Numbered from the stretch's first letter, positions 24,501-37,000 are shown. The stretch: 64,000 nucleotides of DNA from Sclerurus mexicanus (GCA_013396755.1 VWZF01002478.1:62001-126000); one strand, 5' to 3'. Made by a program: numbers and translations. Notes: a model not told the origin generated them from the letters alone.

Positions 24501-27500
24501 CTGACTGATTTTCATGTATGGAACCTTCACTGCACCCGAAACAAAGACTTTATTGCTATAAAGCGGAAGTGACTCAAGACATGAAGAGAATTAAAGGTCA
24601 ATGGCAAATAATGTGAGCAAGTCAACAGTGTCAAAGCAAGAAAAACATGTATTGCAACTGGGTCACATGAAGCCCCGCAAAGAAAGTTTGATCAAACATC
24701 TTCTCCAAAGTAAATTTACCTTCAGAGATCCTTTGACCAACATCCAGTTTTAAACAGCCTTTAATCTTTACCTGGAGAACAAAAGCATTTGGAACACCAG
24801 AACACTTACAAGAAGTTTCCAATTATTTAAAAGAATTGGGTCAATGTTGTGAAATACGTGCATCAGCTTATGTGGTTAATAGAAGATAGAAGCAGTTCTC
24901 TGCATTTTCCTCTCATGCCAGTGTGTGTGTCTTTTATTTGAGTCCGGTATTTTTTTATTTTATTTTTTTAATTTAAAGCTGCTGGTTGAAAATACCAAAT
25001 ACCATGCTGGTTTGTCAGTCTGGAGAAGAGAAGGCTTCAGGTTCTGTAGGTGGAAAGGAAAAGGCATTGTGAAGGAACCAACATAAGAGTTACTCAGCAA
25101 AAGTCCGTCAGGGTCCTGAGCAGGCAGGTGATGTTTGAAGAAGTGACTCTGTTACCAGCTGTGTTTAAACAAAATCTGAGCTTAGCATCACCTTTATCTT
25201 AAGATAAACCAGCTTATGACTCAGAAGTCTTGCTGACTTTTTACACTGCAGTGAGTGAGTAAAACAATAAAAAGAGGAAGCTGAGTTATTGCTGTGCTGC
25301 ATGTCATGCAGTTTCCCCCCTCTCACACATCTCCCAGATGAATAGATCCCATCCCCACCACCCTTCAAGAATCAGTATGATTTTCTCTTACCCACTTGCC
25401 ATGCCTGGAAGAAGTTTTTCTCTTAGCAAATACTCTCAGCAGGGGTAAGACAACCTCAGAATTCCTCCTGGTATTCCAGGGCATGGAGTTGCCTTCCTCT
25501 TATAGTCCACTCGCCCGCTGAGGACTGCCACTCACAATGACAGGCAGCCCAGGAAGGGAAAGGAGAGAGAGGCAGGAGGTGCCAAACCCCACAAAACATC
25601 GTGGAGCGTAAGGACAGCACCACAGCTCACGCCTCTCTTGGCACAGGAACGCTCAGACCAGGAAATCAGAGCCACCTGCACCTGGCTCCTGGTTCTCCTG
25701 AGACAACCAGGAGGTGACGGCAGGGACACGCCGCCTTCTCCCGCCTGGATTTCCAGGTGCAGCCCTGGGATCCACGCAGGAACCTCAGGCACAAGTCACA
25801 GCACTGCGTCTTGGAGCTGCATCGTTCGCCGAGCAGAATTGAGATGCCTGCCCGAATTTTGGGGCACAGAAATACGGACTGCCAGTCTGAAAGCCCTGAG
25901 GTAGACGGGACATCCCAGTCTTGCTATTCCACGTACAGTTATTGTTTGACAAGAGAAGGGAACGTGGTAATAAATCTGAGGTCAAAAAAATTGTAGGGGA
26001 GGAAGAAACCCACCACCTGCTTCTTCATTCTTCCCTGATCTTGGGAATATTAGGAGGCATTATAGCCAGGGAATGTTTTAGAAAGGCAGCACTTTGCATG
26101 CACCTCTGGAAGGAAGTGGTGGCAGGTGCTGGCAAATGCAGGTACCCACTCCAATGCCTGTCCTGGGAAACTTGCATTCATTATGTGGTTAAATTAACCT
26201 TCAGATGGTTTAAAGCTTCTTTTTGTTTGGCTGGTGATTTTAGCATTTTCTTCTTCTTAATAATTAACTGCTGAAAAACATCCCTTTAGGTCTAAGCTGT
26301 ATATGTGTATACATACAGGAGCCAAAAGGGCTTGGTGTTAGGCTTAATTACACAAATGGTTCTGCTCCTGTGGTCCATTTACCCTTCAAAGAATCATGTT
26401 AGAGCCAAATAAAGCCCCTGGAAATGGAGGCATCTGGCATATAGGATTGCATAGGGAACAAGACCTGAAACACATAAAAGTGAAGCTTCCTTATGACACT
26501 GATACCTCAAACTTGAATATCCTTAATTTTAACAGAAATTTTCCTTAACATTTTTTGCTAGTATTTATTGCAGTCCTGGGTAAACAAGGTAAATTAATAA
26601 AAATCCACTGTCCAGCATTTATCAAATGCCCCAATTGACCAACTGAATGCAGGAACTCTTTTTCTAGGTTTTCATTTAGAATACAAAAGCCAGTGGGCAT
26701 ATTCTGTCTGTAAGAAAGTTGTCTTTACTCACATGAGCAGAAAGAGCCCAGGGAACTTTCATTTACAAACAGCACCATCGCTGGAGTCAGTGTTTAAGTT
26801 AACCTTTGACAAAATTGCAGGTCAGACCAGCAGCATCACTGGCAATTTCGCAATCAAATATGTAGGACTTAAATCTGTTTTAAAGCTTCTGTCTTGTGAT
26901 TGAGCTAAGAAAAAAATAAGGTTCCCAAAGTAAAAAGGGAAATGAAGGACTGATCAAAGGCCGATTAGATCAGCAGAGAATTTGGGTCGTTCCCAGGTCT
27001 AGCGCAGTAAGAAAACCCGAGTGTCCAGAGAGCAGCCTTGGTAACCACGTGGGCTGGCTTTCTCTGTGGAACAGACCAGCCAGTGCTTTGCCAAACCCAT
27101 TGCACAGGGCAGTGCACGGGGAGTTTTTTGTGCAAGACTTGAGGCCAGGCTGCCCCTGCTCTCTGTTCCTCTTTTCATGTCACAAGGGAACGGGGAGAGT
27201 ATTTGGTGCTGTGTCGCTCCCATGTGAGCAGCATTTCCAAGGGGCAGGAAACTCGTGGAGGATGTTCTGCCTGACAAAACTGCCACGTCAGGCAGAGGAT
27301 CAGGGGAATGCTGTGAAGAGAACATGTTTCTAAAGCGTGTAGGCATCTCTGCACATTTCTGGCTGAGCAATTTGCTTTTCTAACCAAGGTGGCCAATGGA
27401 TAAGTGGTTTGTCGCCTCCAGTCTGGTGCCTAAACTCCCCTGAAGGGAGAAAGGGCTCATTCAGAGTTAATTTAAACCTCCTTGGTAGAGCTGGAGAGGG

Positions 27501-27950
27501 TGAGCGAGAACACTGTGTTTTACAGGTTTCCAGACCAAAGCAACTAGGGCTCACACCTGCAAAAAGGACCCATTTGGGCTGGACAGGCTCACCTGGGGAG
27601 ACTGAGTAAAGAGCTGGCAGTGAGAAAAAACACTGTGCATGTCTCTAACAGGCTCAGTCCTTTCCCCAGAGAAGCCAGAGCAGGTCTTTGGGTCACATTT
27701 TGTGTGTGGATATAGGGAAGAGGAAAGTCTTATGAGACACTGAGTATGCTGGGCATTCACTGCAAGTGAAGACAGATGAATTATAGAGCTTTGAAGTGTT
27801 TCACATTTAGCACAGACACAAAGATGCATTTGCTTATTAGTCACTGACTTGTACACATCGGTGTAAACCAGACTTTTGGGCAGCCTGGCTGCAATGTCCT
27901 AGCTTGTTGCACAGCTCTGGTGCATTTTCCATAAACAGTGCCATTAATGA
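21564..27950. other. Non-coding stretch upstream of the ENDOU-family exons
   Basis: The missing 5' exon or exons of the ENDOU-family gene should be here or further right. I looked on the minus strand for a somatomedin-B cysteine pattern (two adjacent cysteines followed by an Asp-aromatic pair) at the obvious Cys-Cys codon pairs and found none. Nothing else was recognised beyond short simple repeats (for example TG near 24924). Confidence 0.5.
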
Positions 27951-27956
27951 ATCATT

Positions 27957-28250
27957 AAGGCTGGGAGAGCTGGGATTATTCAGTCTGGAGAAGAGAAGGC
28001 TTTGGGGTGACCTCACTGTGGCCTTGCAGTGCCTGAAGGGAGCCCACAGGGAAGGTGGAGAGAGACTATTTCCAAGGACTGGAGTGACAGGACAAGGGGA
28101 ATGGCTTCACACTGACAGAGAGCAGGGTTAGATTGGATATTAGGGAGAAATCCTTCCCTGTGAGGGTGGGCAGGCCCTGGCACAGGTTGGGCAGAGAAGC
28201 TGTGGCTGCCCCATCCCTGGGAGTGTCCAAGGCCAGGTCAGATGGGGGTC
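27957..28250 (+). mobile_element. CR1 LINE 3' fragment
   Basis: Sense-orientation CR1, from 'gctgggattattcagtctgg' through 'ggccttgcagtgcctgaagg' and 'gggcaggccctggcacagg'. The 3' terminus is missing; the text changes after 'gatgggggtctgagcaac', just before the putative LTR. Confidence 0.92.
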
Positions 28251-28307
28251 TGAGCAACCCAGGCCATTTTTAAGGCATTAAAGAGCACAGTTGCCTGTCT
28301 CAAACAC

Positions 28308-29223
28308 TGTTAAGGCCACAGAAGGAACCTGCCATAAGATAACCCAGCACAGCAAGAACTCCAGATAAGAGCAAAAGGGAGGAATTTGTAACAGGAAGCC
28401 GCTAATTCCAGGCATAGACCTCATTAGCATATCCTGCTTGATGCATATGGACAAAATTCCCAGCTGTGGCAAACCGTGTTAAAAGAAGCAACTCTTCACA
28501 CACATATCACCAGTCAAACAAGGATCACCCCTAGCTGTGGGACAGGGCTTTCCTGTGACCACCAATGACCCTCCAATGCACCTCCATGGATAACCAGAAT
28601 GGTATAAAGGTGGCACTGTTGTCCAGCTGATAGGAAGATGAATTACTTCTCTGCAGAGCTGCCTAGCCAAAAATTAAGAGCTTGACATGTTTCAGTGATT
28701 TCAGACCCAGGGGCAGCTTAACAAAGCTTGGGAAGACGGATGTGCCACTGATAGTGGACACTGGGAATGCAGAACTTACAGGTCACAAGGACGTCCCGCA
28801 GAATTCCCAAAATAAGGAAGAAACTGCTAAAGCCAACTGTGCTGAAATGAGCTCTGAGTAATTCCAGGAGGGGCAGATCATGACCAGCGACCCAAGAAAT
28901 CCCCTAACCCAAAAGGGAAGACAGGCTGAGCATGCTGGCTAATTAGCTGAGGCAACGAGGGAATCATTTAACCAACAGAAGACAGAACACTAATTAATAA
29001 GAGAACCATGCCGCTTGTGGCAAACGAGCACCAATTCCTTCGTTTGCTAAGATGTACAAATGATGAAAAGTTTTGAACAACCCCGGGACCCACCAGCCAG
29101 AAACCCAGGGTGAGGAAGGAGCACCTGACACCGCTGGATCCAGGGTTAAATAAAACCCGTGTACTTGGGCACACGCTCTCCTTAATTGGGGCAGGGGCGC
29201 CTCTCACTAATTGGCCCGTAACA
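28308..29223 (+). mobile_element. Possible solo LTR of an endogenous retrovirus
   Basis: The 916-base segment begins TGTTA and ends TAACA, the short inverted ends typical of retroviral LTRs. It holds a TATA-like box (GGTATAAAGG) near 28600 and an AATAAA signal near 29148 followed by a GT-rich stretch, in the right order for U3-R-U5 on the plus strand. No flanking duplication is evident and no gag/pol frame was seen. The left boundary is uncertain because a second TGTTA occurs near 28474. Confidence 0.4.
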
Positions 29224-29234
29224 CCATCCTGGGG

Positions 29235-29895
29235 TTATTCAGGTGGCTGATAAAGGGCAATTGTGGGCAAAAAGGGGATGGGGTGTGATAACACAGCACG
29301 CAGGATGTGAGTGGGGCAAGAAGAGGATGGGATGGGATAATACAGGACACAGACTGTGAGTGGGGCAAAAAGGGGTGTGATAACGCAGTATGGGCAGGCT
29401 GTGAGTGGGGCAAAAAAGGGATGGGGTGTGATAACACAGCAGGGCAGGCTGTGAGTGGGACAAAAAGGGGATGGGGTGTGATAACACAGCACACAGGATG
29501 TGAGTGGGGCACGAAGAGGATGGAATGGGATAATACAGCACAGACAGACTACGAACGGGGCAAAAAGGGGATGGGGTGTGATAACACAGCATGGGCAGAT
29601 GTGAGTGAGGCAAAAAAGGGGATGAGGTGTGATAACACAGCACACAGGCTGTGAGTGGGGCAAAAAGGGGATGAGGTGTGATAACACAGCATGGGCAGGC
29701 TGTGAGTGGGGCAAAAGAGGCGTGATGACACAGCACAGACAGACTGTGAGTGGGGCAAGAAGGGGACGGGGTGTGACAACACAGCATGGGCAGGATGTGA
29801 GTGGGGCAAGAAAAGGATGGAACGGGATAATACAGCACAGACAGACTACGAACGGGGCAGAAATGAATGTGATAACACAGCACGAGCAGGCTGTG
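29235..29895 (+). repeat. ~50-bp minisatellite (about 12-13 degenerate units)
   Basis: Units begin with GTGAGTGGGGCAAAAAGGGG (or the variant ACGAACGGGGCA) and carry GGTGTGATAACACAGCA; unit length is mostly 49-51 bases with some shorter. Unit starts fall near 29308, 29357, 29400, 29450, 29501, 29551, 29601, 29650, 29702, 29748, 29798 and 29849. Because the unit is close to 17 codons and lacks stops in some frames, both strands hold long repetitive frames; none is a gene. Confidence 0.92.
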
Positions 29896-29900
29896 AGAGC

Positions 29901-30323
29901 CCGGCGTGACGTCACGGAGTGAAGGCGCATCCCCGCCCGGTGTGACGTCACGGGGCGGAGTGAAGGCGCATCCCCGCCCGGTGTGACGTCACGGGGCGGA
30001 GTGAAGGCGCATCCCCGCCCGGTGTGACGTCACGGGGCGGAGTGAAGGCGCATCCCCGCCCGGTGTGACGTCACGGGGCGGAGTGAAGGCGCATCCCCGC
30101 CCGGTGTGACGTCACGGGGCGGAGTGAAGGCGCATCCCCGCCCGGTGTGACGTCACGGGGCGGAGTGAAGGCGCATCCCCGCCCGGTGTGACGTCACGGG
30201 GCGGAGTGAAGGCGCATCCCCGCCCGGTGTGACGTCACGGGGCGGAGTGAAGGCGCATCCCCGCCCGGTGTGACGTCACGGGGCGGAGTGAAGGCGCATC
30301 CCCGCCCGGTGTGACGTCACGGG
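29901..30323 (+). repeat. 41-bp GC-rich minisatellite with a CRE in every unit
   Basis: After one 36-base unit, the array continues in identical 41-base units up to the N at 30324, so its true length is unknown. Each unit holds the perfect palindrome TGACGTCA, a GGGGCGG box and a CCCCGCCC box. The palindrome starts at 29907, 29943, 29984, 30025, 30066, 30107, 30148, 30189, 30230, 30271 and 30312. The full units appear free of substitutions, which implies recent expansion or gene-conversion-like homogenisation. Confidence 0.97.
29907..30319. promoter_or_regulatory. Eleven perfect CRE (TGACGTCA) sites with GC boxes
   Basis: TGACGTCA is the consensus site for CREB/ATF dimers, and GGGGCGG/CCCCGCCC are consensus Sp/KLF sites. 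Eleven CREs lie at 41-base spacing, close to four helical turns, so they face the same side of DNA. The array is about 3.7 kb upstream of CYB5R3 exon 2, in the place where the missing CYB5R3 exon 1 and promoter would be expected. Regulatory function is inference from motif content; the array could equally be an inert satellite. Confidence 0.5.
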
Positions 30324-30737
30324 NGTAACATATATATATATATAGCATGGTTCTTTAAGATTTGAAGATTCAATTAAATCTACTGAGTTTATATATCCTG
30401 AAAGCAGTTCCATGTATAGAAGCCTTTGTATGTCATTTTAAAGGAAGGCCTAGGAGGGAAAGACTGAGGGAACAGAGATGCAGCATTGCACTTGTGTTGT
30501 TTTTTTTTTCCAGTGTTAGCATGAGTTTTCAGGTAATAGTGACGCAGAAGTCAGCAATAAAAAAGCTTTTGTGGTGGGGATGGGGGTGTCTGCCATGGGG
30601 GTGGTGTCCATGCTGGTGTCGCTGTGTGTGTTTTTCCACTCTCAGCTCCCCGGATAACTCTGGTTGCTGTTGTTGCTCGTTGCAAACCCACCCCGGGCAG
30701 CTGCGCTGGTGCCTTTTGCCTCCATTGGGATCAGCTG

Positions 30738-30985
30738 AAATAGAGCAGGGTTAGATTGGATATTGGGAAGAGATTCCTCCCTGTGAGGGTGGGCAGGCCC
30801 TGGCACAGGTTGGGCAGAGAAGCTGTGGCTGCCCCATCCCTGGGAGTGTCCAAGGCCAGGTTGGATGGGGCTGTGAGTGACCTGGGCTGGTGGAAGGTGT
30901 CCCTGCCCATGGCAGGGGGTGGAATGGGATGATCTTTAAGATCCCTTCCAGCCCAGCCCATTCTGTGACCATTCCTGCTGAATGG
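30738..30985 (+). mobile_element. CR1 LINE 3' fragment
   Basis: Sense CR1 3' end from 'gagcagggttagattgg' to 'cccattctgtgaccattcc', including the usual 'ggtggaatgggatgatctt' ending. Confidence 0.92.
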
Positions 30986-33429
30986 TGGGTCTGCAGTGCT
31001 GTCATCTCTCCCAGGCACCATCACCTGCTTTCCCCAGACCTCCATCCCTGTTTCTTTTGTCTTCTGCACCTGCTCGAACACTTCTGGCTTTGTGAGAGGG
31101 GCAGGTTTGGGTACGGCTCCTTATTAGGGGCATTGAGCAGAGATGAGGTGGATGCTAAAGCTGCCCAAGGGAAGAAATCCCTTTATCCTCTCAGATGAGA
31201 AGAACGCTCAGCTAAGACCTCCTCAAACCCCGGATTTGAGTGAGTAGGTGTGGGAGGGGGGGTTGGAGCCGAGGGTACACGGGTTTTTGTGCCGAAGCAG
31301 GGTTTGGTTTGGGTGTTTGCAGGGCAGGTCGGAGATGGAGTTTGCAGCCCTGTGTGTCTAAGTGTGCCCTGCTCACCACGCCCCAGCAGCTGGCACTCCC
31401 CACGCCATGGCTTTTGTCTTTGTTATCGCGCAGAGGTCTGTTTCCATTACTAAAAATTCCTGCTCGGTCACTAATTCCACGTTCTCTGCTAGCAAAGATT
31501 TGTGCAGCTGGGAGTGGTGAGTCACCAGCTCCTCATTTAGTGATTCCCAGGCCTTTTGATCCAGCCAGGGGCTCCCTCAGCTGCTGTGCCATGGATGCGC
31601 TGCAGTTCTCTCCATCAGCACCTTGCTCTGCCCCGTGGTGAGAGCACACAGATCATTTTTAACCCAGAGAATGTTCTTTTCTTAGCAAGCATAACTTTTT
31701 ATACATTCAACCTTGGCTCCTTCCCCTTTTTTTTTCTGCCCACCTGCTGATAGCTTGTGAATAAGGAACTGAAATGATCTGAATTAGTGGGTGGGCTGTT
31801 TCTTCCCAGGCCAGATCCCTGTGAGGCTTTTGCCTTAATTGACCACGAATAACAAATTGCCTTCCACGAGGCTAATGCCCTGTGAAAATTATTTGTCCAA
31901 ACCGGACTGCATTCTGTTCCAGTACACTCCCTGCTCCACGAAGTGATGATGGTGCACATTTGGGGAAAGAGTGTGTTAATCTCATTTATTGAACAGCTGT
32001 GGGAGCTTTCACTTGATAGCTGATGACCCGAAAATTGTTTGCAAAGGTGGAAGAAAACATTTATCTCTGCGCCAGAAGAGATGATAGCTGGAACTCCACC
32101 CTCCTCCTGCCTTCCCAGTGGTGCTGCTCACAATAGTTTTGGGACTGAGCTTTAGGGTTTTGAATTCCCATTTTGAGCTGCAGTTTTGCCAGGCAACGGC
32201 AGCGTTGTTTGGGGGGTTTCGGTCCGTTTTAGATAAGCACATTTGTAAATGAAACCGCTTTGACATATTAATATTTCATTTGGAACACCATCTGCTCCAG
32301 AGTCAGCTTGCTGTTGCCACCAGGTCTCAGTCACCTGTTAAATTCTCATCGGGGAGTTTATTTGCTGCTTTGTCACTGTCTTAACTCCCCTCCCTTCCCC
32401 TTTTTTGGTCACTCAGTAACAAAAGTGTTTCCCGGAGCTGCAGTAATTCTGGATCATTGTCATAACATTCCTATCAACTTCATCTTCTTCACAACCAACC
32501 TGTGTGGAGCTATTTGTTTGTTTCAATAAAAGCAGAAACGCAGTGTGTGTGTGTGTGTGTATGGTGTGTCCTGAAACTGTCCAGTGCTGATATATTCTAA
32601 GACTGTAAAACAGCATTTTAATTAGAGAGAAATTATGCTGTCACTTACTTACCACAGTTTTAGTAATAATGATGTAGGGGTTTTGTTGCTTTTTATTTAA
32701 TAGCCTCCTCACTGCTGGCACACTTGCAGGAACGGCATCCTAAAATACTGGTCAGGTCCCTTTAAACTAAAATGGAAGTGAAAGCTAACCAGGCAGGATT
32801 TGAGCTCACTTTTTGGTGTTTGCTGTAGTCATGCTTTCCCCTTCTCCTCTGTTAAAGCCTTGAATAACAAATTATGGGGTCCGAGAGGATTTTTGCAAGC
32901 AGTTGTTCTGTTTATTCTCCTGCCCTCAGTTGGGACCGAGTCTGCCCACCCAGTGATCGTGCAGGCTGTTGCAGTGCTCATCGAACCTTGCAAGGACAAG
33001 ACTGTCCCTGGGGACAGTCCCTGGGGACAGTCCCTGCAGACCAAGGCAGGGGCTTCTGGCTGAGCATGGTCCTGGCAGGCTCTGCTCCTGTAGCCTCTGG
33101 GTTTCCCATCCTCAGCCCCTGGACCTGCCAAGTGCCTGAGCATCCTGGAAGTACCCTGATGGCTGCCAGGGAACAAAAGCACTCCCACCTTTGCAGCTCA
33201 TGTTCTGGAGAGTCCTGGTGGAGGCACAGCAGCGGGTGGGGAACGTGGGTGATGCCCTGAGCCAACTATTCCAAGTCCCGTCACAGGAGAGCAGCCAGCT
33301 CATGAAGACTCATCTCTGTGGATGGATGAGCACAGAGACACTGGCAGGCCAGGGAGCCCAAATACCCAGGGACAGGAGCCCTGGCCTTGCCCAGAGCTTC
33401 TGGGGGACCCATTGCCCCGTGGGCCCTGG

Positions 33430-33870
33430 GTGATGCCCAGCAGAGGTTGTGGAGATCTGGAGCATCTCTCTTAGGAGGGAAGGCTGAGGGAGCTGGGGCT
33501 GTTCAGCCTCCAGAGGAGACACCGAGAGGGGACCTCCCCCATGTGTGTCAGTGTGTGCAGGGAGGGGGCAGAGCATGGACCAGGCTCTGCTCGGGGGGGC
33601 CCAGCAATGGCACAAGAGGAACGGGCAGGAACTGATGCCCAGCAAGTCCCACCTGGACAGGAGGAAGAACTTCTTTGCTGTGCAGTGACCCAGCACTGAA
33701 CAGATTGCCCAGGGAGGGTGTGGAGTCTCCCTCCCTGGGGATATTCCAGAGCTGTCTGGACACAACCCTGTGCCATGTGCTCTGGGATGGCCCTGCTGGA
33801 GCAGGAGGTGGGACCAGATGCCCCACTGTGGTCCCTTCCTGTTCATACCCGTTCTGTGATCTGCGTGCAC
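33430..33870 (+). mobile_element. CR1 LINE 3' fragment (older subfamily)
   Basis: Sense CR1 text including 'gagggagctggggctgttc', 'aggaggaagaacttctttg' and 'ccaggcattctgtgatctg'-like ending ('acccgttctgtgatctg'). It is more diverged than the copies at 35.2 and 41.2 kb and from a different subfamily. Confidence 0.85.
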
Positions 33871-34051
33871 ATCTGTGTGTTACACTTGCTGGGTTTTGTT
33901 TTTTTTAATAATGCTTCCTGCTCATATTAGTACAGAAACCCACTTTTTTTCTGGTGGTTAGATGGTCGTGTCGTGCTGCCATGTGCCTTGTCACCAAAAT
34001 AACTTTCTCTCCCTGTGTGTACATGTCTCACACTCTTCTGTGCCGCTGCAG

Positions 34052-37000
34052 TTGCGTCAGGTTGTGACATACCCAATATGGCTCATCTACACCACCATCA
34101 TGAGGATTTTCAGGAATCCCCATCCTGCCATCACCCTGAAGGATCCTGAAGTGAAGTATGCCTTGAGGCTGATTGATAAGGAGGTGAGCGCATGTGGAGT
34201 GCTGAGCACACAGAGCTTCTGAAATCCTGGGCACTGTCACAGCAGGGTGAATACAACTATGTTGATACTGATTCCTGTTACTGGATTGATGTATTTTAAT
34301 GTGTTACAGGAGAAGGGTTTAAATCGTGTAGTCCTGACAGCACCTGAGCTGTCTCAGCTTCTCTTTGTTAAGAGGAAAGCCATTCTGGGACAGAATGAAA
34401 TCCCTGCTCAACCAGGATTGCAGAGGAAAGTCATGACCCTTCCAGGGCTGGATCTTGCCATCTAGGAGTTGGTAGCTCAGCTTGTGGGAAGGGGACCAAA
34501 GGTGAAAAATCCAATGTTCCCCTTGGATAAACCCAGCATCAAAAGCATGAGATAGAAATTCTGGGGGTTTGGGTGTAAAGTCACACCTGAGGATCTTTTT
34601 AGTGTTGACTTTTTAAGTCAATGAACTAGCCAGGAATTTATCAGAAGACTTTTGATAAAAGGAACTTTGGACTGGAACAGAGCTTTGTTTGACATGTAGG
34701 CAGTGCACTGGTAGCTTGGCTTTCACTTGTTCTGTGTGTCAAGGAAAACCAATCCCTGCCATTCCCAATCCCGGTTTCGTGGGAACTGAAAGCTTCCCTG
34801 TGGCTTGGGCTGGGCTGCGTTGCTGAACGCATTTCCCATGTGTACTTAGGGAATTTATTCCCCGTGTGTGCTGCAGCCACTCTGTTATTACAGACTCCCC
34901 ACTTTCCCAGGAGATGGGAGCACGTGGCTGCAGGTGCAGCCTGACCTGCAGGAGGGGAGGGAAGCTGAGCCACTGCTCAGGCTTGTGACTGTCCAGCTAC
35001 CTGCTTGTTTCTGCTGGGCCAGTTTGGAAAAGAAGAGAATCCACAGTTTACTGGATTCTTTTTTCACTAAATACTGATTTTTTTTTTTCCTCACTCTGTT
35101 GTTATTTTTGTATACTTTTGTTAATAGTGGGTTGGAGGAACAGCTCATGTATAACCTGGTTGAAGGACACTGACCTGTTGGAGCGAGTCGAGGGCAGGGA
35201 CACCAAGGGGATCAGAGGGATGGAGCAGCTCTGCTGGGAGGAAAGGCTGGCAGAGCTGGCATTGTTCAGCCTGGAGAAGGGAAGGCTTTGGGGTGACCTC
35301 ACTGTGGCCTTGCAGTGCCTGAAGGGAGCCCACAGGGAAGGTGGAGAGAGACTATTTCCAAGGGACCGGAGTGACAGGACAAGGGGAATGGCTTCAGACT
35401 GACAGAGAGCAGGGTTAGATTGGATATTGGGAAGGAATCCTTCCCTGTGAGGGTGGGCAGGCCCTGGCACAGGTTGGGCAGAGAAGCTGTGGCTGCCCCA
35501 TCCCTGGGAGTGTCCAAGGCCAGGTTGGATGGGGCTCTGAGTGACCTGGGCTGGTGGAAGGTGTCCCTGCCCATGGCAGGGGGGTGGAACTGGATGATCT
35601 TTAAGGTCCCTTCCAACCCAGCCCATTCTGTGATTCTATGAATGTGCCCAAATTGAGTATTCCATACCTCCCACCCGTGGAGAAATAGAGGTCCCAAGGC
35701 TGCTTCCCGTTGTATAACACAGGAAAAACACACCATAATACAGTTAAGTAGGCTAATTTAGCTTATGCCTTAAAACACCCAGCAACTTCAGTTTGGTTGG
35801 GTGGGTTTATAATGGTGGGCATAGCTCCTTTGTTGCCTTTCATGCCTCCAGCAGCCCCAGCCTGCACGAACTGCCCTCCAGCTTTGCATTTGTGTGCAAA
35901 ACTCCTCAGCACCTGCAACTTGAGACAGGAATGCCAGGAGTTCAGGGCAATGCCAAGGGGTGGCACTGGGAGCACAGCCAAGGTGATCCCATGCTGGGAA
36001 TGGCTCCTGCATCCTCTGTGATGCAGCCTTGCCTCCCAGTGGCAGAATGGCAGGCTCAGTGTCCGGTCTGTGGGACAGGGAAGAGGCACAGCCTTGCTGA
36101 TCCCAGTACTGGGAATTTCTGGAGCTTGTTTTTTTGTTCTCACAGTGGCCTCTTGTGATGCAGCGAAGTACTCAGGTGTTCAGCCACCTTCAGCTGAGAG
36201 CTTAGTTGATGACATGATGAAATGGGAATTCAGAACTTGGTGCTTTCTGGGTGCTGTTAAAAATACAAGGGTGCTTTTGGCAAAATCCAGAGCTTTGAAG
36301 TGGTGAGGCTGGTGCTGAAATTTCCACGCAGGAACAGCAGCAGTGTGAGAAACTCCACATCAGGTGTCTTTCTAGAGGAGTTTTCAGTGGCAGCTACTGC
36401 TCCTGAGTAGACATAAGCACAGAGAAGCCCTTTTTTGGCTGCCAATCAGTTCCTTTTTACTTCAGGATTGACCGTAAAATGAGTTGTTGTGAAGAAATTT
36501 GCATCAGCGTGAGCAGAGGAAGGGAAGATGAGTTAAACTGTGATGAGGAAGGGATCTATCTCCAATGGTTACTTAAAAACAAACAAACAAAATAAGGGTT
36601 ACAATATTTTATGGAATAGTCATCAGACTTCCTCTAGAAAGGATATTATGTCCCATAGGGCTTTAAAAAAGGGAAATCACTGGATGAGGCATTAAGCTGT
36701 TTCTGTCCTTTTTTGTTCTGTTTTTCCTTCCCATGGGTATGACCTGATTTTTAAAATATAACACTTATATAGCATAAGAAATAACACTGTATTTACTTAT
36801 TGCCAAAATTTTATTCAATGGCTTCCCTACCAAAAGATTAGAATAATTATCCCAGCTGGACTGCATATATTGTCATAATTTTATAATAAAGTTCATACCT
36901 AAATAGAGTGCTCTTTTCAATTGTATTTACAGATTAATTAAGTTTTTACAGGGAAAATATTTCTAAGGCTCTTAGCATAGGAAAAGCAACCAGGTTGCTA

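Larger units (their letters stand above)
30325..34051. other. Probable CYB5R3 intron 1, first exon not found
   Basis: No coding exon was recognised. The stretch opens with a short TA repeat at about 30331-30343, right after the assembly N. It holds two CR1 copies (listed) and a short GT repeat near 32544. In mammals CYB5R3 exon 1 encodes only about seven residues (a myristoylation start), so such an exon could be overlooked or lost in the gap at 30324. Confidence 0.5.

Noticed and set aside
29207..29951. His/Pro/Cys-rich frames up to 238 codons on the minus strand
   Set aside because: They are a translated ~50-bp minisatellite; several overlapping frames are equally open.
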